64,000 nucleotides of DNA. Source: Aciduricibacillus chroicocephali. GTDB taxonomy: Bacteria > Bacillota > Bacilli > Bacillales > Amphibacillaceae. Position 1 is the first letter of the stretch, and each line of letters opens with the position of its first letter. Made by a program: the position numbers and the translations under genes. The notes under the pieces are model-generated. The model was not told where the DNA came from, ran no database searches, and saw nothing but the letters and a program-made list of their open reading frames with translations. Below, one piece after another: positions 37,991 to 48,084 of the stretch. The stretch is taken from NCBI RefSeq assembly GCF_030762805.1, contig NZ_CP129113.1, positions 1,068,001 through 1,132,000 on the forward strand, read 5' to 3'.

Positions 37991-38015
37991 TCCTCTGTTG
38001 AAGAATAACAGAGGA
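37991..38015. repeat. 9-bp perfect inverted repeat upstream of the remA promoter
   Basis: TCCTCTGTT (37991-37999) and AACAGAGGA (38007-38015) are exact reverse complements with a 7-bp spacer. No T run follows, and it lies 26 bp before the -10, so it looks like a protein operator or RNA hairpin rather than a terminator. Confidence 0.6.
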
Positions 38016-38040
38016 AATAGGAGCAAAACTGACAATTACA

Positions 38041-38049
38041 TGTTATAAT
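38041..38049 (+). promoter_or_regulatory. extended -10 promoter candidate for remA
   Basis: TGT-TATAAT at 38041-38049. CTGACA at 38029-38034 lies only 9 bp upstream and cannot be a normal -35. Confidence 0.5.
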
Positions 38050-38104
38050 AACGATTCAAGCAGTAAATGACCGACTTTCAAGCAGCAAATGGTAAGCCGA
38101 CAGA

Positions 38105-38163
38105 TTGGCCAGGCTATCCGGGCCTGGCTAAAAGCCGGGCATAGAGATAGGAACGGGGGCCTG
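38105..38163 (+). promoter_or_regulatory. remA leader with mutually exclusive hairpins
   Basis: GCCTGGCT (38122-38129) can pair with GCCAGGC (38108-38114), extending to about ten pairs, or with AGCCGGGC (38133-38140, loop AAA). The ribosome-site segment GCCTG (38159-38163) can pair with CAGGC (38110-38114). The yloC gene normally found before remA is absent from here. Confidence 0.5.
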
Positions 38164-38169
38164 CTAGAC

Positions 38170-38427
38170 ATGGGATTGCAACTGATTAATATTGGTTTCG
38201 GCAATGTCGTTTCTGCCAATCGGATCATTTCGATTGTTTCGCCGGAATCTGCACCGATCAAACGTATTATTACTGTGGCAAGAGAGAATAATAAACTGGT
38301 AGATGCTACATATGGGAGACGGACGAGAGCAGTCATTATTACAGATTGTGATTATGTTGTCCTTTCCGCTGTTCAACCGGAGACCGTTGGACAGCGCGTT
38401 CTGAGCTATGAAGAGGACGAAGAGTAA
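38170..38427 (+). CDS. remA: extracellular matrix regulator RemA (YlzA)
   Basis: DNA-binding activator of biofilm matrix and osmoprotection genes in B. subtilis; forms ring oligomers. 85 residues with the signature [47 protein letters not shown] 38170 gives [12 protein letters not shown], one residue or so longer than the B. subtilis start; the frame continues upstream through the leader hairpins without conservation. GGGGGCCTG precedes the start. gmk follows 37 bp later. Confidence 0.94.
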   Translation: MGLQLINIGFGNVVSANRIISIVSPESAPIKRIITVARENNKLVDATYGRRTRAVIITDCDYVVLSAVQPETVGQRVLSYEEDEE

Positions 38428-38449
38428 GAGCAAGATAGAATTAAGTTAA

Positions 38450-39081
<632 letters not shown>

Positions 39082-39082
<1 letters not shown>

Positions 39083-39282
39083 TGCTGGAACCATCAATTG
39101 ATGCTTTGCTTGAAAAGATTGATTCAAAATATACACTTGTTACAATAGCTGCAAGAAGAGCGAGAGAGATGAGCGACGTGAAGAACACTCTCATCGAGAA
39201 ACCAATTTCGCATAAAGTCGTTGGCAGAGCACTTGAAGAAGTAAATGCCGGCAAATTGTATATTGATCATTCCAAAGATTGA
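39082..39282 (+). CDS. rpoZ: RNA polymerase omega subunit
   Basis: Small subunit that helps assembly of RNA polymerase. 66 residues. Conserved core [25 protein letters not shown], then [20 protein letters not shown]. It follows gmk with a one-base overlap and TTGGAGG inside the gmk end, and a terminator comes straight after. The gmk-rpoZ pair is standard. Confidence 0.97.
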
Positions 39283-39291
39283 TTTGTAAGT

Positions 39292-39319
39292 ACCTCGCAG
39301 AAAGTTGGCGAGGTTTTTC
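39292..39319 (+). terminator. rho-independent terminator after rpoZ
   Basis: ACCTCGC pairs with GCGAGGT around a nine-base loop, followed by TTTTC. The stem is only 7 bp, so partial readthrough into coaBC is possible. Confidence 0.8.
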
Positions 39320-39354
39320 TTTGTATGTGAACATTTTATTGAGGAGGCGGTAAG

Positions 39355-40560
39355 ATGATAGGCAAAAAGATTCTTCTCGGGGTATCAGGCGGAATTGCAG
39401 CATATAAAGCTTGCACCATTGCCAGCCGGCTTGTTCAGGCAGGGGCTGAGGTTCGTGTTATTATGACAGGCGGCGCACTGAAGTTCCTTACTCCTCAAGC
39501 TTTTCTGGCTCTAACCGGTAAGCCAGTACATACGGATACATTTGAAGAGCCTGACCCATCCCAAATTGCTCATATTGAACTCGCTGATTGGGCTGACCTA
39601 GTTCTCGTTGCTCCGGCAACTGCCAATACGATTGGCAAGCTTGCAAATGGCATTGCTGATGATATGCTGTCGACTACTCTGCTTGCAACAAAAGCACCAA
39701 TTTTTATAGCGCCAGCTATGAATGATAATATGTACGCCAACTCTGCTGTACAACGTAACATGCGTGTTCTTGCTGATATGGGCATGCAGCTTTTAGAGCC
39801 TGGTGCTGGGTATCTTGCTTGTGGACATGTTGGAAAAGGCCGCTTGGCAGAGCCGGAAGAGATTGTTGAGGATTTGCGTGTATATCTTTCCAGAGAAAAA
39901 GATTTTGCAGGACTTAAAGTTCTTATCTCTGCCGGTCCCACAAGGGAAGTAATTGATCCAGTGCGCTTTTTTACGAATCATTCAACCGGGAAAATGGGCT
40001 TCGCACTTGCGGAGGCAGCTGCTGAAAGAGGTGCCAGTGTGACATTGGTCGCTGGTCCAGTATCACTCACAGCAAACCATCCGAACATTACGAGAGTCGA
40101 CGTGACTACGGCTGAAGAAATGTACGAGGCAATACATTCTCATTTTAAACAATCTGACCTCGTTATCAAGTCGGCCGCTGTCGCCGACTACCGTCCGAAA
40201 ATCCGATCGAATGAGAAAATGAAAAAACAGCCTGGTAATCTTACTATTGAGATGGAAAGAACTAGAGATATACTCAAGTCACTTGGAGAGGCAAAACAAA
40301 ATCAGTTTCTGGTCGGTTTTGCTGCAGAGACATCCAATGCTCTAGCATACGGACGTGAAAAACTTCAAAAGAAAAATCTGGACGCTATTGTTATCAACAA
40401 TGTTGCTGAGCCGGGAGCTGGGTTTGGACATGATACGAATATAGCTACTTTTATAAGTAAAGAATTGGGAGAAAAGAATCTCCCGCTATCCAGCAAAAAA
40501 ATGATGGCTCATGACATTCTCAATCTGATTAAGCGCGAATTGCCAGGTGATACAAAGTGA
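39355..40560 (+). CDS. coaBC: bifunctional phosphopantothenoylcysteine decarboxylase / phosphopantothenate-cysteine ligase CoaBC (Dfp)
   Basis: Two consecutive steps of coenzyme A synthesis. 401 residues: N-terminal flavin decarboxylase domain with GVSGGIAAYKA, the HIELADWADLVLVAPATANTIGK region and PAMNDNMY, then the C-terminal ligase domain with SAGPTREVIDPVRFFTNHSTGKMG, KSAAVADYRP and GFAAET. GAGGAGGCGG precedes the ATG. It overlaps priA by 4 bp (GTGA). Product CoA feeds the acyl carrier and lipid genes later in the window. Confidence 0.96.
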   Translation: MIGKKILLGVSGGIAAYKACTIASRLVQAGAEVRVIMTGGALKFLTPQAFLALTGKPVHTDTFEEPDPSQIAHIELADWADLVLVAPATANTIGKLANGIADDMLSTTLLATKAPIFIAPAMNDNMYANSAVQRNMRVLADMGMQLLEPGAGYLACGHVGKGRLAEPEEIVEDLRVYLSREKDFAGLKVLISAGPTREVIDPVRFFTNHSTGKMGFALAEAAAERGASVTLVAGPVSLTANHPNITRVDVTTAEEMYEAIHSHFKQSDLVIKSAAVADYRPKIRSNEKMKKQPGNLTIEMERTRDILKSLGEAKQNQFLVGFAAETSNALAYGREKLQKKNLDAIVINNVAEPGAGFGHDTNIATFISKELGEKNLPLSSKKMMAHDILNLIKRELPGDTK

Positions 40561-42962
40561 AAATCGCTAATGTGATTGTCGATGTTCCATCAAGTTCGAT
40601 CAATCAGACTTTTGACTACCTTGTTCCAGAGCGTTTTGAAGAAGTAATTGAACCGGGTATGCGTGTACTTGTTCCGTTTGGACCAAGAAAAATCATGGGA
40701 TTTGTAGCTGGTATCTCAGAAAACTCTGAACACGAGAAGCTGCGAAGTATTATTGAATGTCTTGATATCATACCGGCACTTACAAAAGAGTTGCTTGAAG
40801 TTGGAAAATGGCTGGCTGAGGAGACACTCTGTCTTTATATAACAGCTTTTCAGGCAATGCTTCCCCAGGCTCTCAAATCTAAATACAAAAAAGAATATAT
40901 ACGTGTTTCAGATCATCTTGAGACGGAGCTTGAACGGCAATTCGCCGGACGTGATATTTTGACTGAAGAGGATTTGGGCGAAGCACAAGGAGACCTTGCT
41001 GCTTTACAGCGAGCAATTCGCCGTGGGGATGTTGAGATAAACTATATAGTGAAATCACGCATAACGAAAAAGCAAGTCACTATGGTTGAGCGCGTGGCAG
41101 AGCTTTATAAGCTTGAGGAAGCGGTCGCTGATTTGACAAAGCAGGCTGTTAAACAGAAGGAGATGCTCGAATACTTTCTGGAAAATGATGTGCCTGTTGT
41201 ACAGAGTGATCTTTTGAAAAAGCTTGATACCACGTCGGGAACGGTTAAGACGCTGGTCGATAAAGGACTGCTCCGCCGCTTTAAAAAAGAAGTGCTGCGC
41301 AATCCTTATGATGATGAAGCATTTGCCAGGACGGTTCCACATGAACTGAATGACCAACAAAAAAAGGCGATTGAGCCAATTAATAGTGCAGTAGATCAGA
41401 ACTTACATGATATTATTCTGCTTCACGGCATAACAGGCAGCGGCAAAACGGAAGTTTACTTGCAAGCGATAGAAAAAGTGCTGGCAAAAGGTGAAGAAGC
41501 GATTGTACTTGTGCCGGAAATTTCGCTTACTCCGCAGATGGTCAACCGATTTAAAGGGCGTTTTGGCCATAGAGTAGCAGTCATGCACAGTGCTCTTTCT
41601 GCTGGTGAAAAATATGATGAATGGCGAAAGATTCAGCGTAAAGACGTCCAAGTAGTCGTTGGTGCACGCTCGGCTGTGTTCGCACCTTTTGAAAATCTTG
41701 GAATCATCATCATGGATGAAGAACATGAGACGACTTATAAGCAGGAAGATCAACCGCGCTATCATGCTCGCGATGTGGCAATTCATAGAGCGAATAATCA
41801 TAGCTGCCCAGTTGTTCTTGGCAGTGCGACACCTACTTTGGAATCGTACGCACGAGCAAAAAAAGGTGTATATAAACTTGCAGAATTGACCGAACGCACA
41901 AATGGTAAACCTCTCCCGGATGTAGAGATTGTAGATATGCGAGAGGAATTACATGCAGGTAATCGTACGATGTTCTCCCGTAAGCTGAAGGAGAAGATGG
42001 ATGAAAGGATTTCCAAAGGCGAACAGATTGTTCTGCTTCTTAACCGAAGAGGCTATTCAACATTTGTTATGTGCCGTGACTGCGGTCATGTGAAGGAATG
42101 CCCGCACTGTGATATCGCTTTGACATATCATAAGAACAGCCACCAGCTGAAATGCCATTATTGTTCATATGAAGAGCCAATGCCGCTTGTTTGTCCTGAA
42201 TGTGATAGTGATGCTATCCGCTATTTTGGAACAGGGACACAGCGTGTTGAAGAGGCTTTAACACAGCTTATGCCTGAAGCTCGTATTATACGAATGGATG
42301 TTGATACGACAAGGAAAAAGGGTGCCCATGAACGCTTATTGAACCAATTTGCGGAAGGTGGAGCAGATATCCTGCTAGGTACTCAGATGATCGCGAAAGG
42401 GCTGGATTTTGAGAATGTAACACTTGTCGGCGTGCTTACTGCCGACTCAATGCTTCATCTGCCTGATTTCCGATCATCAGAGCGAACTTTTCAACTGTTG
42501 ACTCAAGTAAGCGGACGTGCTGGTCGTCATGAACTTCCAGGTGAAGTGATTGTACAGACATATACACCGGATCACTACAGCGTTGAGCTTGCAAGCGTTT
42601 ATGACTTTCACGGTTTTTTTAACAGAGAAATGCGGATGCGTAAAACATTCCATTATCCGCCCTACGTCTTCCTAGCACTAATGACAGTATCTCATGAGAA
42701 CAAAATCGTAGCGATGCAGACGGCAAGACAAATTGTGCAGAGTCTTTCAGGTGCTGGTGAGGGAGAGCTCATTGTGCTCGGTCCAACACCATCCCCAGTC
42801 CCTCGTGTGAAAGATAGATATCGATTTCAATGCATGGTAAAATACAAAAACAGAAGCATAGCGCGAGGACTGATTGAAAAGGCTATTCGCGAACACGATG
42901 AAAAGGTTAAAAAAGATAATTTGCAAATAAAAATAGATTTGGATCCTTACAACATGATGTAG
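40557..42962 (+). CDS. priA: primosomal protein N' (PriA helicase)
   Basis: Restarts stalled replication forks and loads the replicative helicase. 801 residues: N-terminal 3' DNA-binding domain (VIVDVPSSSINQTFDYLVP), winged helix, helicase motor with GITGSGKTEVYL (Walker A), DEEHETTYKQ, the zinc sites CRDCGHVKECPHCD and CHYC...CPEC, and GTQMIAKGLDFENVTLVG. Start GTG 40557, overlapping coaBC by 4 bp. In B. subtilis def lies between priA and fmt; here fmt follows after 24 bp. Confidence 0.96.
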   Translation: MKIANVIVDVPSSSINQTFDYLVPERFEEVIEPGMRVLVPFGPRKIMGFVAGISENSEHEKLRSIIECLDIIPALTKELLEVGKWLAEETLCLYITAFQAMLPQALKSKYKKEYIRVSDHLETELERQFAGRDILTEEDLGEAQGDLAALQRAIRRGDVEINYIVKSRITKKQVTMVERVAELYKLEEAVADLTKQAVKQKEMLEYFLENDVPVVQSDLLKKLDTTSGTVKTLVDKGLLRRFKKEVLRNPYDDEAFARTVPHELNDQQKKAIEPINSAVDQNLHDIILLHGITGSGKTEVYLQAIEKVLAKGEEAIVLVPEISLTPQMVNRFKGRFGHRVAVMHSALSAGEKYDEWRKIQRKDVQVVVGARSAVFAPFENLGIIIMDEEHETTYKQEDQPRYHARDVAIHRANNHSCPVVLGSATPTLESYARAKKGVYKLAELTERTNGKPLPDVEIVDMREELHAGNRTMFSRKLKEKMDERISKGEQIVLLLNRRGYSTFVMCRDCGHVKECPHCDIALTYHKNSHQLKCHYCSYEEPMPLVCPECDSDAIRYFGTGTQRVEEALTQLMPEARIIRMDVDTTRKKGAHERLLNQFAEGGADILLGTQMIAKGLDFENVTLVGVLTADSMLHLPDFRSSERTFQLLTQVSGRAGRHELPGEVIVQTYTPDHYSVELASVYDFHGFFNREMRMRKTFHYPPYVFLALMTVSHENKIVAMQTARQIVQSLSGAGEGELIVLGPTPSPVPRVKDRYRFQCMVKYKNRSIARGLIEKAIREHDEKVKKDNLQIKIDLDPYNMM

Positions 42963-42986
42963 GCTATTCCATAAGGAGGAATTTGT

Positions 42987-43931
42987 TTGAAAAAAATCGT
43001 ATTCATGGGCACTCCGGATTTTTCAGTTCCGGTACTTCAGGCTCTGGCGAATTCCGATTATGAAGTTGTCCTTGCTGTTACACAGCCCGACCGCCCAAAA
43101 GGACGAAAGAAAGTATTAACACCTCCGCCTGTAAAGACTGCAGCCGAGGAACTTGGCATTGCCGTATTTCAGCCTGAGCGTTTAAAGGAAGACTGGGAAC
43201 CGATTAGAGAAGTGGAACCTGACCTTATCGTAACTGCTGCATATGGCCAGCTTTTGCCGAAAGAACTGCTTGATTTGCCGGACTATGGCTGCGTCAATGT
43301 CCATGCTTCTTTATTGCCCGAGCTGCGCGGAGGGGCGCCAATCCACTATGCGATTCTCCAAGGAAAGAAAGAAACAGGCATTACAATCATGTATATGGCC
43401 GAGAAATTAGATGCTGGTGACATCATATCTCAGCAGTCACTTGTCATTGAACGGAATGATGACGTAGGTACCTTACATGAAAAGTTATCCGAAATTGGAG
43501 CCAAACTATTACTTAATACATTGCCTAAGCTTTTCGAAGGTAACGTAGAGGCTATTCCACAAGATGAGAGCAAGGCAACTTTTGCTTCCAATATTAAACG
43601 TTCCGAAGAGAAAATCGATTGGACGCGCACAGCTGAAGAAATATTCAACCAAGTACGCGGTTTAAGACCTTGGCCTGTGGCATTTACTGCCTGTGAAGGT
43701 CAAAACATAAAGATTTGGGCTGTAGAGCCGATTCAAACGAGTAATAGTGGGAAGCCTGGCGAAATCACTTCTGTGGAAAATGGTACTGTTACAGTCGCTT
43801 GCGGTGACAATCAGGCGGTCAATTTGATAGAGATTCAACCAGCTGGAAAGAAGAGAATGAATACGGACGATTACTTAAAAGGAAGCAAGATTATCCTTCA
43901 GCCCGGTACCATTCTTGGTGAAAGCAAATGA
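42987..43931 (+). CDS. fmt: methionyl-tRNA formyltransferase
   Basis: Formylates initiator Met-tRNA using 10-formyltetrahydrofolate. 314 residues. N-terminal [15 protein letters not shown], active-site [37 protein letters not shown], and the C-terminal tRNA-binding domain with RPWPVAFT. Start TTG 42987, 7 bp after AAGGAGG. The partner deformylase gene def, usually next to fmt, is not in this window. ATGA overlap with rsmB. Confidence 0.97.
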   Translation: MKKIVFMGTPDFSVPVLQALANSDYEVVLAVTQPDRPKGRKKVLTPPPVKTAAEELGIAVFQPERLKEDWEPIREVEPDLIVTAAYGQLLPKELLDLPDYGCVNVHASLLPELRGGAPIHYAILQGKKETGITIMYMAEKLDAGDIISQQSLVIERNDDVGTLHEKLSEIGAKLLLNTLPKLFEGNVEAIPQDESKATFASNIKRSEEKIDWTRTAEEIFNQVRGLRPWPVAFTACEGQNIKIWAVEPIQTSNSGKPGEITSVENGTVTVACGDNQAVNLIEIQPAGKKRMNTDDYLKGSKIILQPGTILGESK

Positions 43932-45277
43932 GCAAATATAAGCTGAGAAATGGAGCGCTCGATATTCTGGAACGCATTGAACAGGGAGGCTTTAGCCATC
44001 TGCTCATAGACAATGTAATCAAGTCTGGCCAGATTGACTCAAAAGACGAGGGCTTGCTTACTGAGATTGTTTACGGTACTGTTCAGCGCCGGCTGACATT
44101 GGACTATGTAATTGAATCTTATGTAAAAAATCCTTCAAAGATGAAAAAATGGGTTATTAATCTGTTGCGCATGTCAATTTACCAAATGGTTTATCTTGAT
44201 CGTGTTCCAGACCATGCAATTATTCATGAAGCTGTTGAGATTGCCAAGCAGCGGGGACATAAAGGAATAGCTTCCCTTGTTAATGGTGTTCTTAGAACTG
44301 TGCAGCGTGAAGGAATGCCAGACGTTCAAAAAATTTCAGATCCAGTTACGCGATTAGCTATTGAGACAAGTACCCCTGAGTGGCTTATTTCACGATGGGT
44401 CAAGGAATATGGTTATGACACAGCTCTGGAAATGGGAATGGAAAACCTTCGTAAAAGGCCGCTAACAGTGCGTGTGCAGCCGCTTAGAATAAAGCGGGAA
44501 GATGCATTAAATGAACTGAAAGCAGAGGGGTATGAAGTTTCACCTTCTCTATTCTCAGAACAGGGAATCATTGTAGAGAAAGGAAACATCCTTAAGTCCC
44601 GCCTGTTTAAGGAACATTTGATTACGGTACAAGATCAAAGCTCCATGCTTGTAGGGGAAATGCTCGATGTGCAGCCTGGCATGCGAGTACTGGATGCTTG
44701 CAGTGCACCAGGAGGAAAGACGACGCATATCGCTGAAAAAATGCAAAATGACGGTGAAGTTTTTGCTTTTGACATACATGATAAGAAAGCGAAACTTGTA
44801 AAGAACAAAGCTGGAGAATTGGGGCTTTCAATCATCTCGGCAGAAGGCCACGATGCCCGTAAATTGCAGGATAAGTTTTCTCCAGAAAGTTTTGATCGAG
44901 TTCTTGTAGATGCACCATGTTCTGGCATCGGCGTTGTACGAGGAAAGCCGGATATTAAATACAACAAGCAAGAATCAGATATTTACAATCTGGCAAGAAT
45001 CCAAGAAGATATTCTTGATAGCATCGCTCCGCTCCTTAAAAAAGGCGGAAAGCTTGTATATAGCACATGTACTGTGGACAAGGCGGAGAATGAAGAGATT
45101 GTTCAGAAGTTCCTTGAGAAGCATTCGGATTTTGAAGTTGATCAGCAGTTTTTTAAAGAGCTGCCAGAACCAGTGATAGAAGCTGAAGGCATATCTGAAA
45201 ACGGATTGCAGCTTTTTCCACAGTCATTTGGCACAGATGGTTTTTTCCTAGTCCGGTTGTGTAAGAAGCAGGGCTGA
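43928..45277 (+). CDS. rsmB: 16S rRNA m5C967 methyltransferase RsmB (Sun)
   Basis: Methylates cytosine 967 of 16S rRNA. 449 residues: N-terminal NusB-like RNA-binding domain (about 1-130), then the methyltransferase domain with SAM motif [33 protein letters not shown] (motif IV cysteine) and [14 protein letters not shown] (catalytic cysteine). It overlaps fmt by 4 bp. In B. subtilis rlmN comes next; here it is missing and prpC follows. Confidence 0.96.
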   Translation: MSKYKLRNGALDILERIEQGGFSHLLIDNVIKSGQIDSKDEGLLTEIVYGTVQRRLTLDYVIESYVKNPSKMKKWVINLLRMSIYQMVYLDRVPDHAIIHEAVEIAKQRGHKGIASLVNGVLRTVQREGMPDVQKISDPVTRLAIETSTPEWLISRWVKEYGYDTALEMGMENLRKRPLTVRVQPLRIKREDALNELKAEGYEVSPSLFSEQGIIVEKGNILKSRLFKEHLITVQDQSSMLVGEMLDVQPGMRVLDACSAPGGKTTHIAEKMQNDGEVFAFDIHDKKAKLVKNKAGELGLSIISAEGHDARKLQDKFSPESFDRVLVDAPCSGIGVVRGKPDIKYNKQESDIYNLARIQEDILDSIAPLLKKGGKLVYSTCTVDKAENEEIVQKFLEKHSDFEVDQQFFKELPEPVIEAEGISENGLQLFPQSFGTDGFFLVRLCKKQG

Positions 45278-45322
45278 ACGGGTAATCCTGAATAGATGAC
45301 CTATAACGCAGAGGTGAAGCGA

Positions 45323-46084
45323 GTGGAAGGGATTTTTTTAACAGACCGTGGCCAGATCAGAAGTCATAATGAAGATGCTGGTGGGATTTTCTTTAATCAA
45401 AAAGGTGAACTTCTAGCTATTATCGCTGATGGCATGGGTGGCCATCAAGCGGGAGACGTTGCTAGCGGCATGGCGACTTCCCTGCTCCGTGGCAAATGGG
45501 AAGAACTTGTGCATGGAGGCGGTCCGCAGCAAGTGGAGAACTGGCTTGCAAATGCGATTGAAGAGGTGAATAAGGAAATCTTCGAATATGGCAAAGGCAA
45601 AGAAGAGTGCCACGGGATGGGTACGACAATTGTAGTTGCCATCTGTCTGGAAGACTTTGCAACAATTGCTCATATCGGAGACAGCCGCTGTTATCTCCTG
45701 AATGAAAATGGGTTCAGGCAAGTAACAGAAGATCATTCACTTGTAAATGAGCTTGTTCGAGTGGGACAAATTACGAAAAATGATGCGGAACATCATCCGC
45801 GAAAAAATGTTCTGTTAAAAGCTCTTGGAACGGAAGAACAGGTGAAGCCGGACATTAGAACGATTGAATGGGAATCAGGTAATGCATTGCTGCTCTGCTC
45901 AGATGGGCTTTCCAACAAGCTGTCTGGAGATGAGTTGAAATTAATGTTGGAAGAAGAACTGGATCTGACCAAAGGCGGCCAGGCACTTGTCAATCTTGCC
46001 AATGAGCGTGGCGGGGAGGATAATATCTCACTTGCACTGATCCGGCATGGACAGGCTTTGGAAGCAGGTGACAATGAATGCTAG
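45323..46084 (+). CDS. prpC: PP2C-type serine/threonine phosphatase PrpC (Stp1)
   Basis: Mn/Mg-dependent phosphatase that reverses PrkC phosphorylation. 253 residues. PP2C metal motifs: SHNEDAGGIF, IADGMGGHQAGDVAS, MGTTIVVA, HIGDSRCYLL, TEDHSLVNELV, LLCSDGLSNKL and GGEDNISLALI. I chose GTG 45323 with GAGGTGA upstream, which gives a normal N-terminus; ATG 45296 is in frame and adds nine residues. It overlaps prkC by 7 bp, the usual phosphatase-kinase pair. Confidence 0.95.
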   Translation: MEGIFLTDRGQIRSHNEDAGGIFFNQKGELLAIIADGMGGHQAGDVASGMATSLLRGKWEELVHGGGPQQVENWLANAIEEVNKEIFEYGKGKEECHGMGTTIVVAICLEDFATIAHIGDSRCYLLNENGFRQVTEDHSLVNELVRVGQITKNDAEHHPRKNVLLKALGTEEQVKPDIRTIEWESGNALLLCSDGLSNKLSGDELKLMLEEELDLTKGGQALVNLANERGGEDNISLALIRHGQALEAGDNEC

Positions 46085-48084
46085 AAGGCCACCTGCTTGG
46101 CGATCGCTATCTGATTAAACGAACAATCGGCGGCGGTGGTATGGCGAATGTGCTTCTTGCATGGGACACAATACTGGAACGCAACGTTGCAATTAAAATT
46201 TTGCGGCTTGAATACGCAAACGACCAGGAATTCATCGCCCGTTTTGACCGAGAAGCACAATCTGCTACAAGCCTCGCCCACCCGAATATCGTCAATATTT
46301 ATGATGTTGGCGAAGAAAAAGAAATGCTCTACATGGTTATGGAATATGTGGATGGAATGACTTTAAAGGAATACATAAAACGGCATGGCCCTATTGAAGT
46401 CGAAGAAGCACTTGATATTATGAAACAAATTCTCGCGGCTATTGAGCATGCACATGAGAATGGACTTGTCCATCGGGATATCAAGCCGCAGAATATTCTA
46501 TTAGATGGTCATGGCCAAGTTAAAGTGACAGATTTCGGGATTGCTCTTGCGCTTAGTGCGACTTCGCTTACTCAAACGAATTCAATTGTAGGCTCGGTTC
46601 ATTATTTATCACCTGAGCAGGCTAGAGGGAGCATTGCAACGAAGAAATCTGATATTTATTCACTTGGGATTGTCCTGTTTGAGCTACTGACTGGTAAGTT
46701 ACCATTTTCTGGGCAGTCTCCAGTTGCCATTGCACTTCAGCATTTGCAACATGATACTCCCTCTGTTCGGGATATAAATCCGGAAGTGCCGCAAAGCGTT
46801 GAAAACATCGTTCTTCGTGCAACTGCAAAGGACCCATTACATCGATATGCAACGGTTCAGGAAATGGATGACGCATTAAGTGTAGCTTTGGAAGAAGAGC
46901 GGCTTAACGAACCAAAGTATGAGCCGCCTGTAGAACCCGGTGAGGAAACTAAAGTACTCCCAGTCATTACAGAGGCGATGCGATCAGACCAATCTATGGA
47001 CGAAACAATTATTCATCAGGCTGCTGTTCCAAAGTCCAAAGATGACGTCAAGTCTCCTAAAAAGAAAAAACGTTCAAAGAAGAAAAAATGGTTCATCCTG
47101 ATTTCCATTTTTCTATTTCTGCTCCTAACAGGGGTTGCTGTTGCTATCGCATATCCAATTTTGACAGCTCCAAAGGATACAACAGTACCGAATCTCGAGA
47201 ACAAGGAATACGAAGAAGCAGTTGAGCTGCTGCAAAAGCGCAAGCTTAAAGCAGAGAGAAAATATGCCTATTCCAATAAAATAGAAGAAGGATTTGTCAT
47301 TAGGACGAAACCTGCAAAAGGATCGAAAATTAAAGAGAATTCGACAGTCGTGATATATGTAAGTCAGGGAAAAGAAAAGAAACGTTTCGCTGATTACAAA
47401 GGCGAACAATTTTCTGATGTGGAAGAAAAGCTGAAAAAGGAAGGTTACAAAGACGTAATCGCCTATGAGACATTTTCTGAAGAGCCTGTAGGACAGATTC
47501 TCAGGCAGATCCAGCCTGATGCCAATACGGAAGTTGTCCCTTCCGAAACAAATGTAATCTTTGAAATAAGCAAAGGACCTGAACTCGTCAGTTTGTCGAG
47601 TCTACGTGGCATGACAGAAGATGAAGCAGCAGATTACTTGGCTGGAAATGGATTGAAAATTGATCCACATGACGAACATTCTGAAGAAATTCCCAAGGGG
47701 GAGGTCATACGTCAGGAACCTGTAGCAAGTACGAACTTGGAGCTTGGTTCAACGGTTAAAGTTTACATCTCAAAAGGACCAAAGAAGAAAAAGCCTGTAG
47801 AGAAAGAGATTACCTTCACTGTACCTTTCTCAACAGATCAGCAGGAGACTTCAAGTGAGGAAGAAAACAATAATACCAATAATGCAGTCCCACAGCGGGT
47901 TAAAATTTATATTGGCGACAAAGACCGTAATATTGATGACGTCGCAATTGAAGAAGATATTACTGCAGATAAGGATTTTACAATTAAATTGAAAATTGAA
48001 CAGGGCAAGTCAGCAGAATATAAGGTAACGCGCGACGAACAGCTGATTATGGATAAGAATGTATCTTATGAGGAAGGTGAATAA
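46078..48084 (+). CDS. prkC: PASTA-domain serine/threonine protein kinase PrkC
   Basis: Membrane kinase that senses muropeptides and controls wall metabolism, germination and stationary-phase traits in B. subtilis. 668 residues: kinase domain (about 10-270) with glycine loop IGGGGMANVLLA, VAIKIL, HRDIKPQN and DFGIA; a basic juxtamembrane stretch; one membrane helix at about 340-360; three external PASTA domains beginning TVPNLENKEYEEA; and a C-terminal Ig-like tail. It overlaps prpC and is followed immediately by rsgA, a known phosphorylation substrate. Confidence 0.97.
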   Translation: MLEGHLLGDRYLIKRTIGGGGMANVLLAWDTILERNVAIKILRLEYANDQEFIARFDREAQSATSLAHPNIVNIYDVGEEKEMLYMVMEYVDGMTLKEYIKRHGPIEVEEALDIMKQILAAIEHAHENGLVHRDIKPQNILLDGHGQVKVTDFGIALALSATSLTQTNSIVGSVHYLSPEQARGSIATKKSDIYSLGIVLFELLTGKLPFSGQSPVAIALQHLQHDTPSVRDINPEVPQSVENIVLRATAKDPLHRYATVQEMDDALSVALEEERLNEPKYEPPVEPGEETKVLPVITEAMRSDQSMDETIIHQAAVPKSKDDVKSPKKKKRSKKKKWFILISIFLFLLLTGVAVAIAYPILTAPKDTTVPNLENKEYEEAVELLQKRKLKAERKYAYSNKIEEGFVIRTKPAKGSKIKENSTVVIYVSQGKEKKRFADYKGEQFSDVEEKLKKEGYKDVIAYETFSEEPVGQILRQIQPDANTEVVPSETNVIFEISKGPELVSLSSLRGMTEDEAADYLAGNGLKIDPHDEHSEEIPKGEVIRQEPVASTNLELGSTVKVYISKGPKKKKPVEKEITFTVPFSTDQQETSSEEENNNTNNAVPQRVKIYIGDKDRNIDDVAIEEDITADKDFTIKLKIEQGKSAEYKVTRDEQLIMDKNVSYEEGE

